DNA of 64,000 bases, taken from positions 75,252 to 139,251 of the forward strand of contig QANZ01002429.1 in NCBI GenBank assembly GCA_003254925.1, in the 5' to 3' direction. Positions 1 through 10,840 of the stretch are shown here, piece by piece. Origin of the DNA: Chamaecrista fasciculata (taxonomy: Eukaryota > Streptophyta > Magnoliopsida > Fabales > Fabaceae). The position numbers and the translations under genes are program-made. Numbering within the stretch: position 1 is the first letter of the stretch; each line of letters opens with the position of its first letter. The notes below the pieces were generated by a model, which saw only the letters and a program-made list of their open reading frames with translations, did no database searches and was not told the DNA's origin.

Positions 1-262
1 CGATGTTCTTTTCCCTACTTTTATGTAGTTCAGTAGTTGTTACTGATAGTAGTTTAATGTGTTTGAATCAGGGAGGCTGTAGGAGAGATTTGTGGGAGTC
101 AGATGATGCGGTCATTGTCTTCTACGTGGTCAGTTTATGTTGCAACTTGCTAGTCAGCTTTTGTGCATGGTGTCATTTCACTTGTAGTTGGCAAATCAGT
201 CCTGTGTTTTCTTTCTTTGTGTTTCAGTCCAGTGGAACCTGTATCGACCGTTGAAATAAAGT
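1..262 (+). other. Possible 3' end or 3' UTR of a gene lying to the left
   Basis: The stretch is less AT-rich than its surroundings and ends in a canonical AATAAA signal at 255-260. A consensus-like acceptor (TTTGAATCAG) ends near 73. An open frame runs through it on the plus strand, but its translation resembles no family I know. It is most simply a 3' UTR of a plus-strand gene whose coding part lies outside the window. No function is inferred. Confidence 0.3.
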
Positions 263-1726
263 TTGTGACTACTTTCTATGTAACGTGTTATATTTAACTT
301 AGGTACTATATTGTGTTATCTTTATTCAATAGCATTTCTATGCTAGCGATGTCACCATTTTCTGCATTTCGATGACACTTTATTTCTTACATTTCATATG
401 GTCCGAAGACCCCCTGTTGATGGTAACTTGAACTATCCGATGAGTTGTAGTGCATTGCTCAACCCGTTTGACATTTTATTTCCCGAAGATAACTCTCTTG
501 TTCTATTAGATGCAAAGTTCAGCACCATTGTGTGCGGTTAATTAAAATGACTGATTAGTGCCGATATACTGGTATTTTATAAACTAGTATTGCTGATGAA
601 ATAAACTGTTAAACGGTTTCTCTACAGCTTGATTTTCTGAATAGTGAGTTGGATCCAAGCCTTTACCAGCACGCGTGCATCGTTAATCTTTCAATCAGCT
701 GCCTGGTTCACTAGTTCTTGGTCTTGTCTTCCAATTACAAAAACTCTGTATGTACTGTCTCTCTTTTCTGCGAGGTGTTTTGAAGTTTAGATTAGTAGGC
801 ACAAGGGACTTGAGGGCTATGTATTTATGAGTTGAATGCTTCCTCGATTCTTTACTTATTTGTGTTGGCTGACCTAATTAGCATCTTAAGACTTCAACGT
901 CCACGGAACAAGTAATTCTTAGTTGCATGGTGCGCGCCATAGCCACGCAATACATGTATTCATTTAATGTATTTTCTTGTTTTAACTGCATTTTACAGAA
1001 AATTAGCTGTTTTGGTGAAATATTCCCCCGTGCTATCAAAGGTCGAAGTAATATTAATGGAGAAGCTCTGCATATAGTAAAATACTTTTATAAATCATAC
1101 TGTCGTACCTTAAGATTTATCCTTTTTACACGTAAAGATGTGAAGGATATATAACTATGAGTCTTGTCTGCGATGCTGATGCCAAAAGTGTCACCATCTC
1201 TAAGGTGGTTCCCTTTGTTTATTCTGTTATGATTGAAGAGGCATATTAACATGAAAGTATGCCCTCTTTTTCTTTACCAATATGGGTCCATAGGCGTTCT
1301 TAACTCTTAAGGCTGTTGCTTATTTCAGTCAGTGTTGCTTGGTTCTTCCATGAAAGCAACATGGATGACCATTTACCAATAATAATACCAAAGCACCAAG
1401 TCTTGTTTCCCACTTGCTTTACTTTTTCGGCTATACTAGATTAACAATTATGTACTTTTCACTTTTTTCTTGATGAGTTGGGCGCCGACCCTTTATTTTT
1501 ATCAATTTTACCGAAACCTCCAAGCTAATGAAACTACCCCAGTTTAGGGTTTGTTTGGGAGTGTTTTTGTCTAATGATTTTTGTAAATTGAGTTAAAATA
1601 TAAAATTATTTAACTGTGTGTAATAATTGTGACAGGTAAAGTGCATGATATAGATATTTCAAAATTGTATAAGGACAAAAATTGAAGAAAGAAAATGAAT
1701 TGTTTAAAAAGTGATCAAAGTTAGAA
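263..1726. other. Intergenic, no gene recognised
   Basis: Both strands were read. Only short open frames with no family resemblance occur. The base composition is ordinary for the window and no transposon ends were identified. Confidence 0.5.
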
Positions 1727-3599
1727 TTTTTTTTTTTGATATATAAAAAACGGTGAACCAAAGTACAACGAAAGCATCTACGAATCATAATCATAGACCT
1801 CCCCAGACAGACTACCAATGATGGGGATGTTTGGATTGTGACTCGAAGAAGCAATGAGATTAGGAGAATCAAAATCATGAGTAGAAATAAAGGAAAACCT
1901 ACCAGAAGAAAGTTGAAACTGACTATAAGCAACAACATAAGACTCAACAGAAGATAAAATAGACCTAATTACCGTTGACGGGAGGACTTTGACGCCTTTC
2001 CAAACAATGTCATTCCTGCACATCCAAATCCTGTCAAGACCAACCAAAATGGTAATCCACGAGGTATCAAACATGTCCCTGTCTCTCTTCCAACGACGAA
2101 TCCACCCAAGAAGCCATCTCTGAAAGTGCCCACCTCGAACCTCACTCCTAACAGCGAACGGTAGTCCAAACCAGACGGCTCTGGCAAAACTACAACGCAA
2201 AAACGTGTGCGAGATCGAGTCATCCGTATCACCACAAGAGGGACAAACAATATCACAATGAAGATGATGCCTGTTGAGGTTGGCGAACGTAGGAATGCCA
2301 TTATTGTAAATCTTCCAAACATTGAGAAGAATCCTTGGCGGAACCTTAGACTTCTAGAAATCCTTCCACGGAAAGGTGAAAATAGATTTATTACCAATAC
2401 CTGGATGACCCACCCGGCGAAGCAGCTTGAAACCAGCTACTGCAGTGTACGACCTAATGACAACAGGGGTCCAAACCCACGTGTCCGGCATATGGCGAAT
2501 CGGACCAACAGTAGTAAGAATGGTAGCAACATCAGTCCCGGAGCAGATCCGACTGATTTTATCGACATCCCAAGAATAGGAGGTGTGATCGATCAGATCA
2601 TTGACAAGAATACCAGAAGGGGAGCCAGAGATGTGCCCTCCCCAAAATCTGCTTCTGACGTCAACCCTATCACCCCTGCCCAGCTTCCATTTGAGGTGAT
2701 CCGTGATGATGGAGGCATTATCCTTGATCCCTCTCCCAACTATAGAGGCCCACGAGCAAGGCTTGAAGTCAAAGTCAAAGAACAGAACAATGTACTTGTT
2801 GTGCACCCATTGGGCAGCCATAGACTGCGGATTATCCAGAATTCTCCAAGTGTGTTTAGCGAGGAGCGCCTTGTTCACTAAACCAGTATCCCGTAGACCA
2901 AGCTCACCTTCAGTCTTCTTTTTGAAAATCATATCACGGTTAAGAAGATGAATCCGCTTCTTGTCCCCATTGAAGCCCCAAAAGAAGTTTGTCATCGTGC
3001 TATTGATGACATCCGTCACTTTTCTAGGGGCCTTGAAGCATGAAAGCTTATAAACCGGATCCGACTGAATAACAGATTTTATCAAAGTGAGTCTACCCGC
3101 TTGCGAGAGGAGTTTGTTTTTCCAACCAGCCAGACGATTGTTAATCTTGTGAAGAAGATCTTCAAAATTGCGTTTAAAGTCTTGCTTATCATCAACAAAA
3201 ACACCCAAGTACTTACCCAACTTATTTGTAGCCTCCACCCCAAACAAACTGATTAACTCTGCTTTCTTCAGTCTGGGAGTGTTGGGACTGAGGATGAGAT
3301 TAGATTTCTGAACATTAATACTCTATCCCGCTATGGTACAGAAGTCATGGAGGATACCCTTGAGAATGTGCGGTCAATCATTATCCGCCCTGAAGAATAA
3401 AATCAAGTCATCTGCATACAAGAGGTGAGTGACCGCCGGTCCTCTTCTTGCGAACTTAATGCCTTGACAGTCATTCCTTCTTTCAGCATCCGCAACCAGA
3501 CATGAAAGCACATTCATACAAATGATAAAGAGGTAGGGGGAGAGAGGGTCACCTTGCCTTAACCCCCTTCGGACCACAATCTCAGAAGAGACATGTCCA
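1727..3599 (-). mobile_element. 5'-truncated, degenerate LINE (non-LTR retrotransposon)
   Basis: On the minus strand the order is reverse transcriptase, then a zinc-binding RT C-terminal region, then a poly(A) tail. The RT core is visible at 3374-3577: a GLRQGDPLSPYLF block followed by the catalytic YADD motif. The region 2354-3247 carries the downstream plant-LINE signature (GWKNKLLSQAGRLTLIKSV and FFWG). Shorter frames at 1969-2397 and 1778-2200 continue it, so at least one frameshift is present. The 3' end is the T tract at 1727-1738, read on the minus strand as ATATATC followed by A(n). Endonuclease and the first RT blocks are missing, so the copy is 5'-truncated near 3600. It is dead by frameshift and truncation. 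No convincing target duplication was found. Confidence 0.9.
3374..3577 (-). pseudogene. LINE reverse transcriptase core fragment
   Basis: A 67-residue open fragment holds RT palm motifs: GLRQGDPLSPYLFI near the start and LLYADDLILF near the end, the two Asp of YADD being the metal-binding pair. It ends at a stop where intact LINE RT would continue, so it is a remnant of the element at 1727-3599 and not a gene. Confidence 0.85.
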
Positions 3600-4142
3600 T
3601 TCAGGATAAGATTAAAATGGTGATTTTAGATGTGTTTGAAAATGGTGGCCAATATGGAGCTTGTAAAACGTTTTTGCTCCTTGAGAATTTTTTCGCTGCT
3701 CCTTCTTCAAATGAAACTAAAAATTTTATTTGGGTCTCTAATGTCTACCTAAAATTCCGTTTTGGTCTTTTATATTTTTTTGTTCCGTTTTGATCCTTAA
3801 TGTTTCGTAATAGTTTTGTTTTGGTCCTTAGTAAGTTTTAAAATTGGTCTATAACTAGTGATTAAGGTTATATCTCTTATTTCAAACCCGAATGTGATGA
3901 GATGAAATCAAAGTAACGGGTTAAATTAGATAAGTTCTTTCTTTATCCAGTTGGAGTTATTGACAAACGAGGTCAAATCAAGCTTGAAAATGGGTCGCTT
4001 GTGTAATGAATTTGGTCATATTTCTCTTGTTCCAAGTTTGCATACTACAAAATCGAAGCTACAAGTTACTCTTGATGAGTTCTTTCCCTAATCAACGTTA
4101 GCAAATGAGGTTAAATAGTACTCCGAAAGTGAGTTTGGTCGT

Positions 4143-5570
4143 TGACTGCACCCGTCGCTAGGTGGCCAAAATACCGGAATAAAATGCACTATAGTGGTGC
4201 AATCCGAGTCGATCTCTCGAGGAACTTTTGTGCAAAGTTTAAAAGCAAACAATACCAAATTATCACTAGTTGGGAGAAAGCAACAGGAATTTTGTTCTTT
4301 AATTGTTTTCTATGACCTAAGACGATAATTAAATAAAGCGATAAATGTTTTTGTGTTTTTGATTTAAAGGATTGAATTGAATGAAATAATAATACGAATA
4401 GATTAACCAAATTGAGAAAACACCCGGCAGAGCAATTGGATTAAGCAATCATTACTAACAAAGATAAATGGAGTATTCCCACACAAATCATCCTAAGATA
4501 GTCACTAACAACTTAATGACCTAGATTAACAACCCTATCATGCAAACACCTTAAACAAGATAGATCCACAACAAGTATTGAAAACCTCATTCAATTGATG
4601 ATAAAAGAAAATCAAGAACCATAATCTTTATAACAATAAACATTGTCAAAGCTATACGTCTATAATTATAACCAAACTAGTGTAAACTCAAGGGTTACAA
4701 TCAAGACATAATTAAATAATAAAACCAAGTTCCTAATCAAGAATCAGAATACCAAAAAGTTCTCAGGTTCAACTAGAATTCAAGAACAATAAAGTAAATC
4801 CTAATTCTAGTGTGAGAAAAACTCCCTAATGATGAAACCCTAGTTCATGCTTTTGCTCCAATGCTCCTCCGGGTATGAGTATTTAGCCGCTCATGGTTGA
4901 CAGATGAATAACTTCAGAATCTGCTGCCATGATCTCAAGAAAAGCCTCACACGATAAACCAAATTGCTAACCGGGATACGGAATGTGTAAAACTCCCTCT
5001 CAAGTAGTGTGTGGCCTCTCTCTGACCTCTAAACCCTCTACATATGCTATTTTCGGCGCTTCCCCAAAGAAATTTAGGTCTGAATCATCCAAATCGGGCT
5101 TGGGCCTGTTTAATTAAGAATTGTCGCGAACCCGCCGCGGCTGTGCATGGCGGCGGTTCCGGCGGCGGGTTTTCCAGAGAGACCCGCCTCGGACCAGCCG
5201 CGACTATGCATGGCGGCGGTTCCGGCGGCGGTTTTTCCAGCAACTTTAGTTCGTTTTCAGTTTGGTCCCTGACTCGTCTCCAAACATCCTTGAGCCTTCC
5301 TCGAAGTAATTCAGCACTTTGGACTTCATTAAAACCTATCAAGAACATCGAGAAACTAAGTGAATTCTCAGGATAAAGAGGATCAATTAAGTAATAAAGA
5401 TTAAACCCGAGAAAACCACTCAATTAATCACAAAATACTCCAAATAATCATCAAACTTCAAAGCATCATATTTTATCATAAAGGGACATAAAGGCATGCA
5501 ATTGAATCCCAATTGAATATAAAATGTCCTAAAATGTCACCAAAATATATGATGAAATATGGTCAGATCA
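4143..5570. mobile_element. Solo LTR, 1428 bp, with 5-bp target duplication
   Basis: The segment begins TGACTGC and ends CAGATCA (TG...CA) and is flanked by the perfect 5-bp direct repeat GTCGT at 4138-4142 and 5571-5575. It holds no gag-pol sequence, as expected for a solo LTR left by LTR-LTR recombination. The size suits a Ty3/gypsy-type LTR. Its orientation is uncertain, perhaps minus. The open frames at 5044-5423 inside it are low-complexity Gly/Pro translations of a GC-rich tandem repeat and are not genes. Confidence 0.8.
5135..5250. repeat. GC-rich tandem duplication, 63-bp period, inside the solo LTR
   Basis: Two near-identical units start at 5135 and 5198 (CCGCGGCTGTGCATGGCGG and CCGCGACTATGCATGGCGG) and both continue through GGTTCCGGCGGCGG. 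The block is CpG-dense in an AT-rich setting. Confidence 0.8.
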
Positions 5571-5955
5571 GTCGTCAAAACATCAATATCAACTCTCAGT
5601 GTACTATTTGACTTCGTTTGTTAACGATCTTAACTAAATAGAGAAAGAACTCAATAAAAGTAATTCGTAGCTCCAATTTTATCACATTCAAATTTGTAAC
5701 GAGAGAGATATAAACAACTTCATGAAATGAGCGACTCATTTTCAAACTTGATTTCAGACCCAATTTGATCTTGTTTGTTAATGCTCTCAATTGGGTAAAG
5801 AAAGAACGCATCAATAGTTAAGTACCAAATTCAATAGTAATTCGTAGTTCTAATTTTATCGCATTTTTACTTGAAATAGGAGAGATATGACTACGTTCAA
5901 TAATTAAGAACTAAAACATAGAAAAAACATATTATGAACCAAAATAAATTTTGAC

Positions 5956-6987
5956 CTGCAAATAATAAAATATTTAACTATTTTTTTACTATCATAATTA
6001 TTATATATTTATTTAAATAGTTTTATATCTCAACATCATTTTCAAATCAAATGAATAAGAATGCAATCAAAGTAACTCTTTACTTCCAGGCAAAAAGAAA
6101 AGAAAAAAGTAACTCTTTACTGTAACAAAATAAAAAGCATAAAATCATGATGGATATTTTTGCATTCCTACCATTTTTCTCTTAGCTTTTTGGCTTTTTC
6201 TCATTTGGTTCGGACTCTTCACCTATTGTTTCTCTTTTTTTTCTTTTGGCCAACTTCTTGAGGATTGATTGTATTATGTTTACACAATTCGAGACGCTAA
6301 AAAGCTGGCATAGTTACTGTGGATAAGAGCACAAACTGCTGCTGGGAAGTGGGAACGTGGTGGGACAATGATTTTTGGGGATTAATTATTAATTAAATAG
6401 TGGGAAACTATCTTAAGATGAAGTTTGAAAATTGGTACTCTCTGTGTTATATACGTATTCAAGTTTCTAATCGTAGCCTAATATTCAAGTATTTGGATAA
6501 TGAAGTTATGGGTAAGAAAGTGACTCAACCATTTAAATCTACGGATCTGTCGTTGTCATTCTTTCAGATAATTGAGATAGTTTGCTGGTTTTTTCTTTCT
6601 TTTCCTTTTTTTTTTTTATTTTCAGTGGATGGATGATAATTAAATATACGGCGCGAGGGAATCTTAATGAGGAAAATAATTAATCTGTCGACATCTATAA
6701 TAATATTCTTCATGATCATCATAATCATCTAACACAAACGAAGAAGAAAAAAAAGAGAGAGAAAGGGCAGATTTTTCAGTCCGACGTCATTATCATCTGC
6801 TTCAGCCGAAAACAATGGAGGAAAACCAAAGGTAAATGGGATTAGACTTCCCTTGAAAAAAAAACTCTACATCCTCTCTTATCTCTCTATTTGCAGTGGA
6901 GAGGAGAAAAAAGAAAAGTAAGAAATGACGAAGGATGCAAAATTTTGACTTTTTCTTTTTTAGTTATCCTACGATCATTATTGCAGA
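5956..6987. other. AT-rich 3' flank of the FLZ gene
   Basis: There is no gene on either strand. The stretch holds one minimal poly(A) insertion (6069-6121) and otherwise only AT-rich DNA. It lies downstream of the minus-strand FLZ gene, so it should include that gene's 3' UTR and terminator region. Confidence 0.5.
6069..6121 (+). repeat. Minimal poly(A)-type insertion with 16-bp target duplication
   Basis: The 16-bp direct repeat AAAGTAACTCTTTACT (6069-6084 and 6106-6121) brackets 21 bp, TCCAGGC followed by an A-rich tract. It looks like an almost completely 5'-truncated LINE or SINE insertion. Confidence 0.65.
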
Positions 6988-7959
6988 CTATCCAAATTCT
7001 GAAATTTCGTCTTCATCTAAGACAATCTCTCTGTGGCGGCATTCCTCACTGCAGAAAGCTTTGTCACCTCTGCAAAACACAGAAGGGAGAGGCAATCAAT
7101 AAAACTGACAAGAATAAGAAGGAAGAAATAATGAATGTGAGAAGCCTTGAGTTTATTGATGAAAGCAAAAAGTAGCAAAGAATCAGAGTGATTACCTGTA
7201 GATGAAGATGTCCCTAGTGTGATCGAGGCGCATCTTGCAGGTATAGCAGAAGGTGAGGAAATCATCATAGTGGGAGTCACAAGGAAAAGAAGAAGAAGAA
7301 GAAGAAAAAGATGAAGTAGGAGAAGGAGAAGAAAAGTAGGTGTTGTCAATGACATTCAGAATGCAATCATCGAATATATGAGTGGTTCTTGGATTAGGTC
7401 CATGGGATCTCACACACGTATACTCCTCACACAGCTCCATCTCACTCCAACACACAACACCTGTGTGTGTGCTTTTAAGTCCAAAATCAGCAGCACAAGG
7501 TGGGTGAGAGTGACACTCATCAAAAGGAGAAACTTTGGAAGGTGGAATTGGGATTTTAACTCCCACACCCACTTGTGTTCCAAACAACACATTATTTCCC
7601 TTATCAGAGTGTACTTGCTGAATTTGGAGTGAATCCAGAAGAGCAAGGCCTACTCCTTTGTTGGAGTGTGTGGTGTTTGGTGAGGGGATTGCTTGAGATT
7701 GATGCCAAAATGGATTCTTTCCCAATCCCAAGGGGGATTTATGCACTGCTCTGCCCTCAAGAATTGAAGTTGGGCTTTTGAAAGTGTCTTTTCCACATCC
7801 AGACACACACTTGCTGCTTACTTCTCTGAATTTTTGTGAACCAAAGAAAGATGGAATCACATGTGTGGGCCTATTTTGTTTATTGGGAGATGGTTGAGAG
7901 GTGTGATCAGCCTTCAAGCCTGGCTTTGTCACTGCTCTTGATCTGTTCCTTAGCAGCAT
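6988..7959 (-). CDS. MARD1: FCS-like zinc finger (FLZ, DUF581) protein, MARD1 type
   Basis: Two coding exons: 7959-7196 and 7069-6988, together 846 nt, 281 residues. The donor is TACAG|GTAAT and the acceptor TTTTGCAG. The split codon rejoins as Arg inside the zinc finger, which confirms the junction. The FLZ domain spans about residues 234-270: FCYTCK (Cys238, Cys241), then LDHTRDIFIYRGDKAF, then CSEEC (Cys261, Cys265), the Cys4 zinc ligands of the family. The rest is a Ser-rich, mostly disordered N-terminal region, as usual. FLZ proteins are plant-specific adaptors that bind SnRK1 kinase. MARD1 is an ABA- and senescence-linked member. The start is the only reasonable Met, and the family motif MLLRNRSR follows it directly. 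A GA repeat upstream (8449-8475) probably lies in the leader or promoter. Family assignment is secure; the MARD1 orthology rests on the SKIP30 and IP5P neighbours and is less so. Confidence 0.92.
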
Positions 7960-8442
7960 AATAACTCCCTTGATTCTTCTTCACTCATCAAACATATATA
8001 TACCAACAATTAATTACTTATTAAAGTTCAAGTCTTTGAATAGAAAAGCTAAGGAGTGATTAGTGAATATATAAGATTCTCGGTTAAGAGCTTAGCTTAC
8101 CCAAATTGGTTAGACTGAAACAAACAAACAAACAAGCTGTGATGATAATATGACTGGTGGTGTAATTAGGATTAGAAGGTGAGTGAGAATGATCCTGCTT
8201 GGAATGTTTCTGTATGTGTATGTGACATAGCTCTGACATTAACTAGCTATGGAACTGCTAGTCTCAGTCTGCTACTGCTATGCCTATATATGAGAAGAAC
8301 TGAAGAAGCATGATGGGGTCTTTCTATTTAATTTTTCCTGTCAATTCTCAATCACTCGATCACTTGTTGCTCCGCAAAATCCTGTAACTTTATGAACAGC
8401 AAAAAGAGCAAGCAGAAAGAGAAGGAAGCTTTGTGGAGTTAG

Positions 8443-8481
<39 letters not shown>

Positions 8482-9143
8482 TGTATAGATATGTCTTTTT
8501 AAAGGAAGAGCACGCAGAGGAAAGGAGCCGTGTGCATGAAAATCAAATCAAGCGATAGTTTTATTTATTTTTTTATATATAAAAGATAAATAAAATTTCA
8601 TTCAATATTTCTGTGTAAAACGTAACCATGACATTGAACAGGCTGAGTTTTGTCTTTTCTAATCATTTCTTCGCTTATCTTATCCAACCTATTTTGTGAA
8701 AAAAGGATAGAAAATTAAGATGAAGAAGTGATGCAAGACAGGGCAATTAATCTGCGTACTGTGTAAAATAAAAATGAAAGGTAAGGTCGACCAACTACCC
8801 CTGTTTTCTTCTCTTACACTGCAGTACAGTACTACAGGACCATTGTTACATACTTACATGCACTCAACTCCTACAAGTTTTGACTTTTAACTGACCTATT
8901 TAAGTATTTATCAACCAATCCAAACAAATAATTAAAAAAGAAACTTGAAATTCCCATCTTTTTCATTTTATGAATAGCATCAATATAACCGCATGTAATA
9001 CTATAAGTCTATAATATTAATATTCCCGCATGTCTAAATTTGATGGATCATCACGAATGCCATTGCCCGAGTTCTTATTACACACGTTGCTATCTAATAT
9101 TTAGAGAGAATGAAGGACTCATAACTCTTAACATAAAAGTAAA
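7960..9143. other. Upstream region of the FLZ gene
   Basis: No other gene was seen. The stretch should carry the FLZ leader and promoter. A possible leader intron is suggested by a TTTCAG acceptor near 8117 (minus strand), but this is not proven. Confidence 0.4.
8449..8475. repeat. GA dinucleotide microsatellite
   Basis: An uninterrupted (GA)n tract of about 27 bp, upstream of the minus-strand FLZ gene. On the gene's strand it reads as (TC)n, a common feature of plant leaders and core promoters. Confidence 0.9.
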
Positions 9144-9420
9144 GAGTAAACTACTAAATTGGTCCTTGGATTATTGACTCACTGACAGATTGGTCCCCAA
9201 ATTTAGGAAATTGACAAATAGGTCCCCGAATTTTTCTAACATTTGTCAAATAGGTCCTTATGTGCATGTTATTCGGGGACCTATTTGACTAACTTTAGAA
9301 AAATTCGGGGACCTATTTGACTCGTTAGAAAAATTTAGGGACCTATTTGTTAATTTCCTAAATTCAGGGACCAATCTGTCAGCGAGCCAATAATCCAGGG
9401 ACCAATTTGGTAGTTTACTC
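9144..9420. mobile_element. Mutator-like MITE (foldback), 277 bp, 10-bp target duplication
   Basis: The left end GAGTAAACTACTAAATTGGT and the right end ACCAATTTGGTAGTTTACTC are inverted repeats, with the first 11 bp perfect, and the pairing continues through most of the element (GGTCC...GGACC blocks). It is flanked by the perfect 10-bp direct repeat TAAAAGTAAA (9134-9143 and 9421-9430). A target duplication of 9-10 bp with long terminal inverted repeats is the Mutator-superfamily signature. It has no coding capacity and is non-autonomous. Confidence 0.88.
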
Positions 9421-9430
9421 TAAAAGTAAA

Positions 9431-9908
9431 TCTTTTAAAACAATCCAACGTCTTTCTTCAAGTAAGAGTTTATTTTGGACCAAAATACAAGTCATTTTAT
9501 CTTAATACATAAAAAGACAAAGTAGAAAGTGGTGGGGTGCATAGGAAGAGACGCGAAAAGACAGGCCGTAGAGTTGGGCCCAGCCCAGTCAGGCCTAGCC
9601 CAGCACGAAAACGTAGGCTTATTGTCCATGTTTCTATTGATGCCTCAGCCTCAACAGTCAACGCTCATTCTCACTCCCACGTCTGATGATGACTCATTCA
9701 TCTGAGTTGAGACTTGAGACCCAATCAGTGGGCCCTACCTCCTCTCACCCTACCTCACTTGTGGCCCCACTTAATTGCTTTATTGGGCACCCCCCATTAT
9801 GCTGCCTTATCATTTAAAAGGTTTAATTTTCAAATTATAAAATAAATTTTATTTTGATTTTTAGGTTTTTTTTTTTTTACTTCATTTGACTTTTTAAAAT
9901 TTTATTTA
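9431..9908. other. Intergenic, nothing recognised
   Basis: AT-rich DNA with no open frame resembling a protein family and no clear element ends. Confidence 0.5.
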
Positions 9909-10584
9909 AAATGAATGGCAAAAGACTCTTTCGTGCCCTAACGTTTGGGGTCGATTTCAGTTATGCCCCTAACGTTTGTTTTGTGTCAATTATGCCCCCA
10001 ATGTGAAAGTCGGTGTCAATTATACCCTAATTTCAATTTTTTTGGGTCAAAGTCTTATTTTGGTCCCTCAAGTTTGCTCAAAGTTTTGTTTTGAACCCTC
10101 AAGTCTCTAGCGAACTTTCCGACGAGATACACGGCGGCCTCGACAACTACGAAAACTCCTAATCCAAAGTTTTTGACCTCCTGAGTTCAATGACGGTCTC
10201 CATTTTGTGAAAAAATGACTGGCAAGCCGCTGAAAAATTACATAATCGCCGAAAAATTACACAATCGCCGAAAATCATATTTTCGGTCATTTGTTCGCAA
10301 AATTAAAGCCGTCATTAAACTCAGGAGGTCAAAAAACCTTGGATTAGGAGTTTTGGTAGTCATCGGGGCTGCCGTGTATCTCGTCGGAGACTTGAGGGAC
10401 CAAAATGGAATTTTAAGCAGACTTGAGGGACCAAAATAGGACTTTGGCCCAAAAAAAATTGAGGTTAGGGTATAATTGACACCAACCTTTCACATTGAGG
10501 GCATAATTGACACAACAAACGTTAGAGGCATAACTGAAACTGACCTCAAACGTTAGGGCACGAAAGGGTCTTTTATCCTTCATT
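9909..10584. mobile_element. Large foldback element, arms of about 300 bp
   Basis: Left-arm blocks such as TTTCGTGCCCTAACG, TATGCCCCTAACGTTTGTT and CTCCTAATCCAAAG recur as reverse complements, in reverse order, in the right arm (CGTTAGGGCACGAAA, AACAAACGTTAGAGGCATAA, CTTGGATTAGGAG). The symmetry centre is near 10240. The inner arm portion CAAAGTCTTATTTTGGTCCC matches the terminal repeat of the element at 48016-49173, so they are related. I could not find a target duplication at its ends. The open frame at 10215-10439 lies in the hairpin and is not considered a gene. Confidence 0.7.
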
Positions 10585-10688
10585 TACTATGACAAGAGAA
10601 TTATATTTTGAACAAACAGTAAAATAAATAACAAAAAATTAAAAGTAAACTAAAATAAAATATAAAAAATTTGAGAATTAAAATATAA

Positions 10689-10766
10689 TTAATCCTATAG
10701 TTTTTTTTTTGGTACACCAGAAAACATTTATAAGGGAAGTTCAGAAACCAACTTAATCCTATAGTT
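10689..10766 (-). mobile_element. Truncated retroposon 3' end with 14-bp target duplication
   Basis: The 14-bp repeat TTAATCCTATAGTT (10689-10702 and 10753-10766) flanks 50 bp. Read on the minus strand, this is about 42 bp of 3' sequence ending GGTGTACC and then A(8). The poly(A) end plus target duplication marks target-primed reverse transcription. Confidence 0.75.
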
Positions 10767-10840
10767 GAAGCCTTGAAGAAGAGAATACAGTTTTGAAATA
10801 TTTAAAAAGAAAAACATAAATGTGATTGTTGAAATCAACT

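Larger units (their letters stand above)
3717..5955. mobile_element. Old foldback (inverted-repeat) element interrupted by a solo LTR
   Basis: The arm at about 3717-4140 and the arm at about 5576-5955 are imperfect reverse complements. The left edge CTAAAAATTTTATTTGGGTC pairs with the right edge ending in AAAATAAATTTTGAC. Both arms contain the internal motif AACAAACGAGGTCAAAT or its complement. The 1.4 kb between them is the solo LTR at 4143-5570. No coding capacity remains. The arm motif recurs in the elements at 23230-23562 and 50480-50980, so the three belong to one family. Confidence 0.65.

Noticed and set aside
2207..2881. 224-residue plus-strand open frame
   Set aside because: It is the reverse complement of the LINE reverse transcriptase tail, which carries recognisable motifs on the minus strand.
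5044..5423. Open frames rich in Gly (plus) or Pro (minus)
   Set aside because: They translate a GC-rich tandem repeat inside the solo LTR.
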